Shown: piece by piece, positions 34,498 through 46,903 of the stretch
Numbering within the stretch: the stretch's first letter is position 1
Layout of the letters: the number at the start of each line of letters is the position of its first letter
DNA from: Siphonodentalium dalli
Lineage: Eukaryota; Mollusca; Scaphopoda; Gadilida; Siphonodentaliidae
Direction: 5' to 3'
Assembly: GCA_032622095.1 (NCBI GenBank)
Contig: CP136068.1
Location: 59,418,025 to 59,482,024 of the forward strand
Length of the DNA stretch: 64,000 bases
Notes under the pieces: model-generated
Databases searched by the model: none
Told to the model about the DNA's origin: nothing
What the model saw: only the letters and a program-made list of their open reading frames with translations
Made by a program: the position numbers and the translations under genes

Positions 34498-35390
34498 TAG
34501 AACCCGAAGCCACGACAAATAGTTTTCACGGCTGGCTCAACCAATTTTGGTGGCTGGTTATCTAGCTAAGCCGGCTCAGTCGCGACGTTCGTGGCTGACG
34601 AAATATGGCGGCTCAGCCGGCTGAGACGTTATCATTCTGCGTATTTCGCTTCCGAAATTTTCCCAATCCCCGGTTATAGACACCCGCTTGTTTTTGGCGT
34701 TTGTTGTGAACCCGTATAATTCCAGACCATGCGTATTCTTTTGGTGTTGGGCTTTTCCATTATGGCGAAATACACGAAGGACTCAGTAAAGGACTCGCAG
34801 TGATGTACTATGTAGTTTCCCATCTATCTAATCGGTATATTAGTTACATTGGGACTTCTGTCGACTTCCGACGGCTATATCATCACTGGCATCTTGCGAT
34901 ATATGCACGCATCATTGAATGCTGAATCCGATAGTATTGATATATAATATTTCAAACTATTTTCTATTCTCTTCTACAGGTTATGTGCATATATTGACAA
35001 ATGTCAGCGATGTCTGAGACTGAGATCGTGTCGAAATAAATAATTTATACGTTAAACCCTTTCAATACTGAATGGATGTTCCCACTCCGTTATATGAAAG
35101 CATGCATTGAAATAGTCTATTCCACAATGAGAGGCCCCGGGTATTCTGATAGTGTAGCAACCATACCGTGTCCATACGAGTATGCCAATATTAGGCAATG
35201 CGGGTTAGTTATTTGCGATTCGCAGTACAGTTGTCCTTAACATATAAGTCCATGCACATGGCTCAGCCATTTTACAACTCCGGCAGCGGAGATTTTTTCA
35301 TGCGGCTGGCGTTAGAGATAATATGGCTGGCGGCGGCTTGTGGCCAATATGGCTGGCGGCGGCGGCGTGTGATGGCGGCTTCGGGCTCTA
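34498..35390. mobile_element. hAT-like non-autonomous element, 8-bp TSD
   Basis: TIRs TAGAACCCGAAGCC and GGCTTCGGGCTCTA (one mismatch) are flanked by perfect 8-bp direct repeats ACATGTAG at 34,490-34,497 and 35,391-35,398. An 8-bp TSD with short TAG... ends fits the hAT superfamily. Sub-terminal regions are rich in 'ggctggc' / 'cggctcagcc' words on both sides. No transposase frame in 893 bp. It sits in the minisatellite and is younger than it. Confidence 0.85.
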
Positions 35391-36269
35391 ACATGTAGTG
35401 ACTGTATGGTCAATGGTGAGATGAGTACTAGTAGGTATACAAGGGGTGACTGTATGATCGTATATGTAATGAATATATATATATATACAGGGAGTGACTA
35501 AATGGTCATGTATCAGGTGTATGAGTATACCTGGTGTTCCTGCTTGGTGACTCGTGGCGGTATGGTCATGTGTAGGTTATACTGGTATACACAGGTGTTG
35601 CTATATGGTCATGGTCATGGGCGAGGGGCATGTGTATATAGCGAGTGGCTATATGGCCATGGATGATGTGCATATGCATACATGGAGTGACTTTTCTGAC
35701 ATGGCTGGAGTGTATTAGTATATCTTGTGTCGCTATTCGGTTATGGTGTGACACATAGGGATACAGGGGTTGACATGGCCAATGGTAGGTGAATATGTAT
35801 ACAAGGATTGACCATGATCATGTATGAATGTTTTGTATAGGTACACACGAGTTGACTATATGGCCATAGGTCAGGTGAAAGAGTATACCAGGCGGCATGG
35901 GTGAGGGTATGTGTAAGAAGCGAGTGGCTATATGGCCATTGGTGGGGTGCATATGTATACCTGGTGAGACTCTATGGTCATTGTTGTGGTGTTGATGTAT
36001 ATATTGAATGTCTATTTGACCATGTGTGTGGAGAATGGGTATACAAGGGATTACCGTATGGCCAATGGTGAGGTGAATGCATGCGTATACACGGGGGTGA
36101 CTATATGGTTATGGGTCATGTTTAGGAGTATACCCGGTGTGCCTCCATTGTGACTCATGGCTGTATGGTCATCCGTGGTCATGGGTCAGGTGTACGTGTA
36201 TACATTGGGTCACTATATGGTTATGTCTGTGGTGTTTATGTATATATGGAATGACTGTGTGATAATGTG

Positions 36270-36393
36270 TGGCTATCGCTTTCCATGTTTAACGTTTCCC
36301 CCATGTACATTAACACCATCAGATGGAGAACTATCTGACATGACCTCTCTATTGATTAACATATCCTTGAGTTATTGTGGAAAGCGATAGCCA
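36270..36393. repeat. 124-bp hairpin-ended segment at the minisatellite polarity switch
   Basis: TGGCTATCGCTTTCCA (36,270-36,285) and its complement TGGAAAGCGATAGCCA (36,378-36,393) enclose about 92 bp of unrelated sequence. Minisatellite units read in plus orientation before it and in minus orientation after it. Confidence 0.8.
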
Positions 36394-36890
36394 CCCAAGG
36401 TGCACATGTACAGCCCACCCATTATCTCAGTCACTCCATATGTACATAAACACCACACAAATGACAATATAGTCACCCACTTTATACACGTACAGCTGAC
36501 CATACAGCCATACTTGGTTATACCCGTACATACCACAAATGATGATACAGCCACGATTCATCATGCATGAACACTATATATACTCCTACACCTGGCACAT
36601 GACCATATAGTCACTCTATGTATACATATTCACCACATTCACGATCATCCATTCATTCAGTGTATACATATTCATCTTACTATGGACCATACAGCCACTA
36701 CATGTATACCTATTCGCCATACCATGACCATAGGGTCAATCCAGGTATACATATACACCTCACCAATATAACCAAGATAACCAATACCCAAACACACGAC
36801 CACTTATACCTTCCATACTTGCACATACACCTCACACATGACAATTCAGCAACTCACTGTATACCGTACTCATACACGCCGCTCCAATGA

Positions 36891-38280
36891 TCAGTTAATA
36901 AACAAGACACAAAATTAAGTCATATTACTCAACCAGTTCCAAAAAACATGAACTGATCTAGAAGATATTTGTGGAAAAATGTCATATGTTCAACTCCGGC
37001 GGCCATTTTGGTGGCCATCTTGGAGGGTGAGTTTTAATATTGCGCCAAAAAAGTGTTATTATGTCTTAGCTTCACGAAAATATATACATTTTGTATACAT
37101 TTCACTAGATTTTCCCGCTATAATTTGCATAAAAGTGACTTAGGGTCCGATCTGAAAAACGGCGACCAGGATGGACGCCATCTTGTCTGGAGTCTACACG
37201 GCCACTTTTTTTCGTGATAACATTGCTTAAAAGTTGAAGGACATAATAAGGAACAAAATGAGTGGGGTGAAGTTAAGTCCCGGGGGGTGCAAGGGTACCC
37301 ATATTGGCTCCCGGACTATAACTAAGAGAATTCTTACGAGAATCGTCGATAAATATACAAAACAGCAATGTCTTACTGTAGGTACCGTACCTGATTAATA
37401 TGATGTTAATGTTTCAGAATTATTACTGTGATGATAGTATCATGAAACAACGCGGCTTTGAACGTTCCGCGAGGAGTATATAAGTTTGAGTAAGTTCAAT
37501 GCCAGTTACGTGATTTCATATGACGTTGTACGGTGCGCCGTATCAACAACCCTCCAGTAAGGAAAACACGAAGATTTTGAAACCCTTTTATTGAACCCTA
37601 TGTTCATCCAATCGGGCGACAGGCAGTCTATTCGTGTTCGGCACCTTCGAATTATGGTAAAAAAGTTGGTTTTGACACTTTTCCGCGGAAATGCTTCTAG
37701 AAATGTCTTTTCTGAGAATGACGACTAGACTAATTGGTTCTCTTCAGATTGACACGTGCTGTCTTCAGTCTTTGTCTACTATCAAGGTTTGTAGAGGTGT
37801 TTCTAAATACAGGAAATGTGTATGGAGATTCTGCCCAATCTTCATATTTTGCCTTGCCTTCTGCTCTCGATTTGCTTTTGTTTAGCAGTTGATTTGTTGC
37901 CTTGATTCGGTCAAGTGATGCTTTCATTGCTGGCTGATTCGGTTTTGAATCAGACGGTGACATACTGACATGAAATTTGTTTAACCACTCTATACACCCA
38001 TCAAGACCATTGTCTTTGAGCGAGTCCACAACAACTCTGTTTGATGGGACAGACATTCTTACATTCAAAAGACCAGTGTTTGTGCAATACTACAAAATAG
38101 TAGCTGGAAAAAGAAATGATAATCGTTTCATAGTCTTGTCTTTATATGAAGTTTCAACTATTATCATATTGGTTTGATCAAATGTACCTACCTTTTTCAC
38201 GCACATTATGAAGTTTGACTGATGTAGCTAGCTATGAAGGATAGTCTACCTGGCCAACGGTAAGAATATTCACTATATAG
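36891..38280. other. Unassigned sequence
   Basis: No gene supported. A 112-codon minus-strand frame at 37,730-38,068 is the longest, with no recognisable domain. 'ggcggccattttggtggcca' near 36,999 is a common repeat word in this genome. Confidence 0.4.
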
Positions 38281-38289
38281 CTAACCGGG

Positions 38290-38580
38290 GTGCTGGCCAG
38301 ACCATAATCATTCACCCCACCTATAATCCCAGTGAAATTAAAAATATTGGGCAGAACTTCCCTAGAGGCGAAATTGAAAATTTTAGCAAAATTGAATCCC
38401 AGTGAAATTGAAAATTTGGGCAGAACTTCCCTTAGAGTTAGAGGAGCCGGCCAGATCCATCACCCCACCCGTAATCCCTGTCTGTGAAATTGAAAATTTG
38501 AGCAAAATTGAAAAATTGTGCAAAATTGAAAATTTGTGCAAAATTGAAAATTTGGGCAAAATTGAATTTTCAGTTTATTC
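38290..38580 (+). repeat. Short tandem repeats (gaaattgaaaatttg..)
   Basis: 'aaaattgaaaatttg(t/g/a)gc' is repeated at intervals of about 17-18 bp over 38,485-38,570. A larger unit ('caccccacc.(g/t)taatccc', 'agtgaaattgaaaatttggg', 'gcagaacttccct') occurs twice or more from 38,290. Confidence 0.75.
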
Positions 38581-39452
38581 AGTGTTGCCACTGTTGGGTT
38601 GCATCATGGACGTATATGTATCGATGGTTGCATCAAGTTGCAAGCAAATTCAACAAATAAAAAACCAACTAAAAGGCAACTTGAATCTTGATTCACCCAC
38701 TGCGTTGTTTAGAAAATAACAGAGAAACAGAAACGCACACGGCGTAAAAAAAACATTAATTACGCACGTCGCATACCATCGAAAGCAAAGCGTGACGTTA
38801 CACGTGTTTTTTGTTGATAAAACTGCGACTGGTTGTTGATAAACAAGAAGAATATCTCGGGTGCGCAGCAATGCGCAGACTATCGCATGGTAATGTTTCA
38901 AAGACAACTACTTGGGCAACAATTCAAACCAAAAAATTATCTATTTAGTCTTATTTTATTGAAAATAAAACCGCCCAAACTTGTTTTACGTATTTTGGCG
39001 CGCTCAATTTTAACATTTACCTGCTATGATTTGTCTGTGCATTCGGACAATTATGTAAATTAGAATATTATGTTTATGGTACGTCGAATGACGACATCTT
39101 AATTTGCATCTGACCGAATTTTAGGCCCACAATTCCTCCAATTAGGCCAGTTATAACCAATCAGAGATCGGTGACCCACCAGAGGAAATCGAGGGAGTAA
39201 ATTGGAACAGCGTCATTTAACGTAAACAATAGGACCGCGGCATCTGTTTGTGTCAGTTGATATCGCTGCCGAGCGCAAATCAAATTAAGACAAATTTATA
39301 TCCCCAATGTCCGATTTATCAAAAATAATTTGATGATACGTTGCATTAAGTGTTTAGTTAAGTTTTATCAGAGTTATTATAGTAACAAACCGACCGCTTT
39401 TTGTATGGGCCAGAATGGGAAAGCCCCCACAACGTAATTACGTTCCGGTCGC
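38581..39452. other. Unassigned sequence
   Basis: No gene or repeat recognised. Confidence 0.4.
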
Positions 39453-39780
39453 TACTAGTAATAAAACATATATTTCTTTTCATGTTTACCGTAAGTGCAG
39501 TAGAAAATTATCACTTTATAATTACTTTTATCGTATACAACTTCCCAAACAACAGCGGCTCGCTGATTCCACGAGTCACCATCCGAGACTCAAGCGCAGA
39601 TAATAGCATTTGAAATTATCTGCCCTTGACTCTCGGATGGCGACTCGTGGAATCGGCAGCCCACTGGCACAGTTGCACAGTTGTTTTCGGATGTTGAATA
39701 CGATAAAAGTATTATAAAGTGATAATTTTCTACTGCACTTACGGTAAACATGAACAGAAATATATGTTTTATTACTAGGA
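39453..39780. repeat. Long palindrome / foldback element (~330 bp)
   Basis: The left arm (39,453-39,602: 'actagtaataaaacatatat', 'accgtaagtgcagtagaaaa', 'cacgagtcaccatccgagac') pairs with the right arm (39,616-39,780) over nearly the whole length, with a short centre around 'gataatagcatttgaaattatc'. Extra bases in the right arm near 39,660-39,700 break the symmetry. No TSD found. Palindromic MITE or foldback remnant. Confidence 0.75.
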
Positions 39781-39809
39781 TGTGGTACTTTTCTGAAATT
39801 AATGTTTTT

Positions 39810-39847
39810 CACCCACTGACCGACGCGCAAAGCGCGTCCAGTGGGTG
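39810..39847. repeat. GC-rich hairpin
   Basis: CACCCACTG..GACGCGC-aaa-GCGCGTC..CAGTGGGTG-like stem. A related 'gcgcgctttgcgcgc' stem occurs at 40,921-40,935. Confidence 0.65.
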
Positions 39848-40220
39848 TCTATAATCGTAGGACTTATGCGTTTATGCTGAATTGAACTAGTGCCTATGCG
39901 TTTCTGCTGAGCTGCACTGACGTTTGATCGTAAAATAAAATTATAATCATTATCAAAGCACACGTTTGGATAACACCGCCATAAACAGTGACATATTATG
40001 ATGTTGAGCTCGTATCGTCAATAAAATTAGAGTTATGACTTATAAAACTAAGATTTACTGCTAAAGTATTTCTACCAATTGGGTCACTAGATTCGTGCTG
40101 GAACTTGAGAAATTTTAATTTCAACCAATTGAAATGCCGTTGAAAACCGAAGGGTTAAGCGATTATCGCAATAGGATATGGGAACACTGTGTGCGTAACG
40201 TAACTATCACTATAACTACA

Positions 40221-40740
40221 TACAGTAATGTCCAAAGTAATTGATCACTTAACCACAGCAAAATAATGGGTATTTTTTCATGATCTTAAATCCTGAAAAA
40301 TCACTCATAATTATGCTGTAGTTAAGTGGTCAATTACTTTGGGCATTATCCTGTAACCAATATAAGGATTTGAGGTGTAATGATAACTCAATCCTCATAC
40401 AGTAATGTACAAAGTGATTGACCACAGCAGTATAATGGGTAATTTGTCAGGATTTTAAATGCTGAAAAAAATACCCATAATTCTGCTGTGGTTAAGTGGT
40501 CAATTACTTTGGGCATTACTGTAACCAATATAAGGATTTGAGGTTTAATGATAACTCAATCCTCGTACAGTAATGCCCAAAGTAAGTGACCACTTAACCA
40601 CAGCATAATTATTGGTAATTTTTCAAGATTTTAAATCCTGAAAAATTACCAATAATTCTGATGTGGTTAAGTGGTCAATTACTTTGGGCATTACTGTAAC
40701 CAATATAAGGATGTGAGGTTTAATGAGAACTCCATCCACA
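40221..40740. mobile_element. Palindromic Tc1/mariner-type MITE in three tandem copies
   Basis: Three nearly full-length palindromes at 40,221-40,354, 40,398-40,523 and 40,566-40,698. They begin with 'tacagtaatg.ccaaagta' and end with 'tactttgggcattactgta'-like sequence. TA at both ends and CAGT... tips fit Tc1/mariner. After each copy stands the same flank of about 43 bp ('aaccaatataaggat.tgagg', 'tttaatga.aactc'), so flank and element were duplicated together (periods about 177 and 168 bp). Confidence 0.85.
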
Positions 40741-41149
40741 TAACTAATAAATATGTGTGAAAATTAAACCAAAAAAAATAAATTCCATGATGGCGTCCAA
40801 TATGGACTGCCTAATTCTGCTCCAAAACATGTATATTGAATATATGGATGTTTATTGGGGGGAAACCGATTATTTCAATGATATTTTCATTAACTGGGAT
40901 CCAAAAACCCGACTTACGGGAGCGCGCTTTGCGCGCAACTGTATCTTAAGCATATGTGCATATTTAATAAGCCAACAATTGGAATCCCAACAGAGAAGAT
41001 TGGCGTGTCGCCCTTGCGCTTGCACATAGACATCATTGATGATCTCTATGGGAAACCACATTGACATTTAATAGAGAATTTCGATTAACTGCAATAACTT
41101 AAGGAATCTATAATAAGGGCTGCACGGTTATGAAAAAACAATTGAAATA

Positions 41150-41610
41150 ACTTATTATTTAACTAACCGAATAACTAATTGCACTCAAGGCCAATAAGAA
41201 AATTCCTTAAGTTATTGTGCTTAAGCATTGTTAGAGATACCTTTTTGCGCTTAAGCACAATATGATATTCCTGTGCAATAAGGAATATTCTTATTACACA
41301 TTCCCTATTACACATAAGCGAAATTACATCCATATTGCACTTAAGCGCAATTAATATCTATCTCATTAGATCGCCCTTGTGCAAATACCATGGGAATGGA
41401 CTACACAACCTGAATTATAGGGAGTTTATGTACACTATATACTATATTCCTTATTAAGAGTTACCTTATTGAGTTTTATTATCTAAGTGCAATATGAAAA
41501 TTCCATCATTCTCTTATACACAGTTCAATACTTCCATATTGCGCTTAAGCACAATAGAGATTCCCATATTGCGCTTAAGTGCAATTAGCTCTTCTTGCGC
41601 TTAATTGTTA
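41150..41610. repeat. Field of palindromic motifs (TTGCGCTTAAGCGCAA-like)
   Basis: About ten instances of the half-sites 'gcgcttaagc', 'gcacttaagc' and 'cttaagtgcaat' alternate with 'ttccttatt' / 'aataaggaat' words, spaced irregularly at about 25-60 bp. No coding sequence. Confidence 0.7.
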
Positions 41611-41696
41611 TAATTGTATTATAACTATTGTTTCGTCCTTTAATATTTCCCATGCATTATGTACACATATATTATGCTAGAAAAGTAGTACTATTG

Positions 41697-41770
41697 TTAC
41701 TAAGGCCAAAACAAAAAATACCTGTGTTTAGGGTAACCCGCCCGCCCCTACTCAAAACCTGCCGCCAAAT
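41697..41770 (+). repeat. Dispersed repeat, copy 3 (AGGCCAAAA...TTTAGGGTAACCC)
   Basis: 'taaggccaaaacaaaaaata' and 'cctgtgtttagggtaacccg' match the complement of 53,880-53,945, followed by 'cccgcccgcccct'. Confidence 0.6.
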
Positions 41771-44535
41771 TCCATTTTATCGTTTTTCAAAAATTTCCTC
41801 CGACTTCATTTTTATTTTTTTGTAATTAGGAATTCGCGACTACGGAATTAGCTTAAACAAGTAAACCATTTCCTTGCAAATATTGTCAATTCACGAAAAA
41901 CGGAAGTGCCGCCATTGTTGTTGTAGTATATTCGTATTCCCTCGTCATTGTTCGGCAAACCTCGCCGATTTCTCGAAAGCGGAAACCAGAAAACACGCGA
42001 TACTTGTGCCGGAATATGTATTAACTAGTAAATCGATATTTTGCCGATTGCACATGGCGATTGAAAATGGCGGAAACACTTCCGTGTGCGGATAGATCCT
42101 GAGTTTTAGCTATTAAACTTCACAAATGCGTTCATATGAATCAGAATAGAAACATCATGGCGCCTGTCAACTATAGCACAGACATGTTGTCATGCGTGAA
42201 CCGGTACCACACGGATTCTGAACTGACAGAAAAGGACATAGTAATAAAATGTCGGATCAAAAATAATTCTGACACTTTTGAAATCGACCCAAAGCTCAAA
42301 ATTCCATTATTATAGTTTATCCACCTCTCACCGCATCCACCCTGAAAATTATAAGCCTGACGTAACATGAGTCTGTATGTACCCATGCAGTAGGACTGGT
42401 ATGTGCCCGGTAGAACTTATTTTTTTCCTAGTAGAACTATTTCTCATTAAATATTCATTAGTTCTACAGAAAGCCGGACCCGATGAATCAACATCTTCTG
42501 TGTCGCAATGATCTGAATGCAACAGTCATAGGGTAATCAATGCACATATATTGTTCTTGGTGCTTACTTTGTTTTACAGGTGTTAATGCCACCACCGCTT
42601 TACATATTGATTATGTTATGTTTTGAATTTAAACTAAAACATATCTATGAATTTTCAATTTTACAAAAGTATTTTGTGTCGGACTCCGTTTCCCAATCCA
42701 ACTTTTTTACTTTTTGGAATTGGATATTTATTATGTTTACAAACAAGAACACATGCTTGCTTTATTAAACACAGATGTTTGAATGTGCATTGGAAGTACT
42801 TTTAATGTTCTTAGTTAAATAAAACATCTACATAATAAACTATTACTATCCAAACTCATTTAAAAAGGATTAATTTGTGTCAAAACTATGTGTTTGCAAA
42901 TTACAATAATATTGTTGTCAATCTATCGCTCAGGCCACGTGCGCAATATACGTCTGTCAACGGTTGCAAATTAATTGCAATGCAGGTATTTAATTAACCT
43001 GCTGGTGTATATTATAAGCTCAACTGGTCTCTGTTAAGAACACATTACTAGTAATCAACACCTTTTTCTGACACAGCTATCAAACTTGTCAAGTTTATTG
43101 CTTTAATCGGATTATCATCAGACATCACTGATGCTACTCAACAATAAACTCGTTCGAAACAAAATTAAAAGCTTTTACACCTCCTTAATTATTCCTTATT
43201 GTTTATTTTAACAGACCCACATTACAGCAGTGGCCAAAAGCCATTTCCAAAAAATTAAAATTTATAATAACAATTCAGATATTAAAAGTTATGAAGTCAA
43301 TAATTAATCATTTCTTCAGATAAAGTCAACACTGACAACAGTTTTATCTTGTTGTTTTATCTTATTCATTAATGTCATAAATAAAGCAAATTTTTAAAAT
43401 TTCTCCCTGAAGTCTCCCTAAATTTCCTGAAGTCTCCCTAAATTTCCTGGAGGGAGACTTCAAGTCTCCCTGTTCTGAACCCCTAGCCTGAGGCCTGATC
43501 TGTTTGATTCATGCATGTACCAAATGTCAGTAGCAATATGTCGTAAAAAAATTTGGCTGCAACAGGAGTTCGGGGGTTAAACAGAAAACTGGTGAAAAAG
43601 CGGGTCAAATAGCGACATTAGATACAGCGTAATACATGTCGCGGTAACATCGAAGAATGCCGGACTGTTGAGTACGGATGTTTTTGTGCACGGGATTCCA
43701 TGGATGAAACTACTCAGACTCGAAGACCCCGTCCTATCGTACAATTACATAATTGGATCAAAGAACACCCAATTGCTGAGTCAGGACATTTTTATGCACG
43801 GGATTTTCGTGGATGAAACTACTCAATGTTGATCATTTATCTTATTGCTGTATTATCATTTGTTTTGAGTTCGATGTCAGTGAAGTTCCTGAAAAAAACA
43901 TGTGATTCTCTACGTGTGTTGATTATTATGCGTATATTGCCATGCATACTCAACAAAATCCCAAAGTGATTTATTTCACAATAATACGGAACCTGTCAGA
44001 ACCTGTCCTGTCTTTATAGCGCGAATTCATAGTGACAGCACCATTCATTTGAGCCATATTACACGCATGGAGGATAAACACAAACACATACCCTCCCCCC
44101 CAATATGGAGATAAAGTCAAAGTACAGTCAATAATAGTTTCGTTGTCCCGCCTGGGTCCCCAAGCACAATCAACGACGCACATGTTCACATTTCCAGCCG
44201 AAACTCAATTATATTTTATAAAACGTTGGCTAAAACTCTGTTCTATAGCTGCGGTCGATCGTCAGTTGTTGGCCTATACAGACTATTGAACAAGCTACAC
44301 GTTCCGAGTGAAAGACTTCGCTACCATTCGCATTTCGCCGCTATAAAAATATACTCCAGACAAACCCTGCAGTATGACGTCACAGCGCACAAAGAGTTTT
44401 ACGATTGACAGAATACATGTACATAATCCTGTCAGTTTAATTTCCACGGACGGTACTTGAAATTCTAAAAAATAACTAATTCAATTCTCCTTGCGTGGTA
44501 TTATTGGTCAATGCGTAGATGCTTTTTAGTGTTTA
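41771..44535. other. Unassigned sequence
   Basis: No gene supported on either strand. Near 43,405-43,470, 'ctgaagtctccctaaatttc' is repeated back to back (short tandem repeat). Confidence 0.4.
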
Positions 44536-44579
44536 TAAGCCCACGTAGGCTAGCCGCGAAGCGGCTAGCCGTGGGCTTA
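44536..44579. repeat. Near-perfect GC-rich hairpin
   Basis: TAAGCCCACG-ta-GGCTAGCCGC, loop GAA, then GCGGCTAGCC-GTGGGCTTA: 19 paired bases with a 2-nt bulge. Short foldback; no terminator function is implied in a eukaryote. Confidence 0.8.
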
Positions 44580-46756
44580 AGTGAGTACTGCGTATACACA
44601 CTCGACGCTGGGAGAGCATAGAATCTGCAATACTGTTAAACGAAAAAATATCTTTCCAAAAATAAATTGACCTTTGAAACGCTCTTTGAACTTTGAACTC
44701 GTCTTCCCAAGCCACATATGCAGCGATTGGATAATCGCGTTTGTCTTAACCAATCAGAATCAACGCTGCTCGCACACGGTTGTTAGGCAAGTGATGCTAT
44801 TCAAACAAAGTCGAAAATCGCCACCTCGGATTATTATTTCCACGAATTGCCAATTACAACACACGCGTTGGGCGAGAAAAAAAAACTGCTTACATTTATG
44901 ATACACAAGGTGAGTACATGTACATGATCAGTATCGGATGTAGGATGTAACATCGTACGCCTTGTTTGGCCGCGAATATAACAAATTCACCAATTCCAGC
45001 CAATTTCCAGGGTATGGCAGACTGACCCTTGGACCGTTGACTCCAAGTTTAGTGACTCGGGTTCAAAGTCATAATTCCCCGATTCATTCTTGCAACAAAT
45101 TTAGAAATTACGATTTGAACGAATCAAGCATCTACTTCATTTGTGATTATACTTGCGAGTACTATATATAGTTATCTGCAGGCTACACAGCGACAAAATT
45201 AATTTATGAACACAGTTTTGTCAAAGGTGGCATTACCTGCGACCAAAAATTATTTAGACAGAACGGAAGCGATCGAATTCTCGCATTGTTGACTTTTCGA
45301 ATGATAGAACACTGACACACGGCGATGGTAAAATGATTTTCATGGTGATAATCCTGATCAGAAAGTATGAAATAATACAATAAGTCTGACGTACACAACA
45401 CTGACTACAGTACAGTACCGTTTATTAATATAACAGTTTGTTTTCAGTTTTGAAACTTGTCAGAGTAAACTGGTATTATTATTAACCATTCTGCAATACC
45501 AAATGGCCTCACCTTCACACTACTAACTAGTATGTTTATACACTTCATCTTCAAGTTAATCATGATTGCAAGGAAATACGGTACGTAGCGGGAATTGTCT
45601 TGGATCCAGCTATTATTTTTTTTTAACTTTCATCCTAATATTTGTAATATTTGACACGCATGTATGAACATTATTATTTTTCGCTCAGTTTTAAATTTAC
45701 GCAGCTACAGATACAGTTCTTAATCGATGTTGAATATATATTTGAGAACCGCCATGCACAACATACATGTAAATGTACTGCATGCACCTGTACCGGTACA
45801 TATAAAAAGGTCCAACAAATTTCCATGTTTCGACTGACCAAAATCCATGTTCAGGACATCAAACCTAATTTTTTTTCACTCGACAGCGATAATTGTGTTG
45901 CCAAACTTACTGTTACACACTTTTGCCTCTTCCTGTTATAAATACAAAACAAATTTCTAACACAACTCCATTGTGAAAACACTATACATTAAACCGAAAC
46001 AACTATCATGCAAGCTTTCGGTTTCCCCATGTACATGATGTAGGCCTATCCATGTGTGAGCTGAGATATAAAAATGGATTAACTTACTGAATGCAAAATC
46101 GCTACCATACATGATTTGTGGTTATAATGTTAAAACCAATTGGTCTGTCTTTCAATTCTTTTATTGTTTAGTCAGCTAACGATCAGTGAGAGCAAGTACA
46201 ATTACATTTTTCTTCTTTCGTTTCACACAAGTTTACACAAGTAGAACTTTTCTCAAAGTAAATTTATCTTCTCATGTGCTTGGTCAGTGGCTCAGTGGAC
46301 ACTGATCCCCAGTGACAAGCCACTGTTCATCGCAGTTATTAGTACCATGGAAACGTACATGTTAAAACTCAACCATTTTAAGTTACTTGTACCGCTGCAA
46401 ACTTAGCTTGAAAGATATATGTCTTATTAGCATCATAGTAGCAACTGTTTAAGTAATGGTTCCCATCACAGAACACATGACCAACGCTGATAATCCTCAA
46501 ACATATTAGGCAAAACAAAATACCTGTGGAATTGTGGGATAGACATATGTCCAGTTAAACTTTTCACATGCCCATAACTTAACTGATGGGAAAGGTTATA
46601 AATATACCTTCGATCAAGTTCATCAACATATATACCTTAATCAACTATTACAGTGACCGTGAACATTTTTACAAGTGCAAATTTTGGCACCTGCGAATAA
46701 AATATTGCCAGTAATTATAGGTGTGGGAGCAATCGCTCCCTTTTCCTGGGAAAGAC
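44580..46756. other. Unassigned sequence
   Basis: No gene or clear repeat seen. Confidence 0.4.
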
Positions 46757-46903
46757 TTGGCCAATGCATTCTCTTTTATACTAGTACTAGTACATTGTAG
46801 GTGAGGTGCCATATTGGCGACTCGCATACCGGTATATAAGAGAAAGCATTGGCACAGGGTTTTTGCAAAATTTCAGGAAGCTCCAGTTAGGAAAGGGTTA
46901 ATA
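46757..46903. mobile_element. Relative of the 7.3-kb piggyBac-like MITE
   Basis: The hairpin 'ggccaatgcattctctt' ... 'aagagaaagcattggcacag' is followed about 40 bp later by 'aggaaagggttaa', the same layout as the right-hand half of the MITE at 7313-7539. The left end is degraded. Confidence 0.55.

Larger units (their letters stand above)
33664..36890. repeat. Minisatellite field (gtatac..ggagtgactgtatggtcatg), two orientations
   Basis: Degenerate units of about 50-55 bp such as 'gtatacagggagt', 'gactgtatggtcatg' and 'gtgaggtgaataggtatac' run in plus orientation over 33,664-34,497 and 35,391-36,269. From about 36,394 to 36,890 the same words appear as complements ('ccatacagccac', 'gtatacatattcacc'). 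The field is interrupted by a hAT-like element (34,498-35,390) and by the pivot hairpin (36,270-36,393). Open frames within it are repeat artefacts. Confidence 0.85.

Noticed and set aside
37730-38068. 112-codon minus-strand frame
   Set aside because: No recognisable domain, overlapping open frames on the other strand, and no support from neighbours.
44536-44579. Rho-independent type terminator
   Set aside because: No U-tract or upstream gene, and the sequence is eukaryotic.
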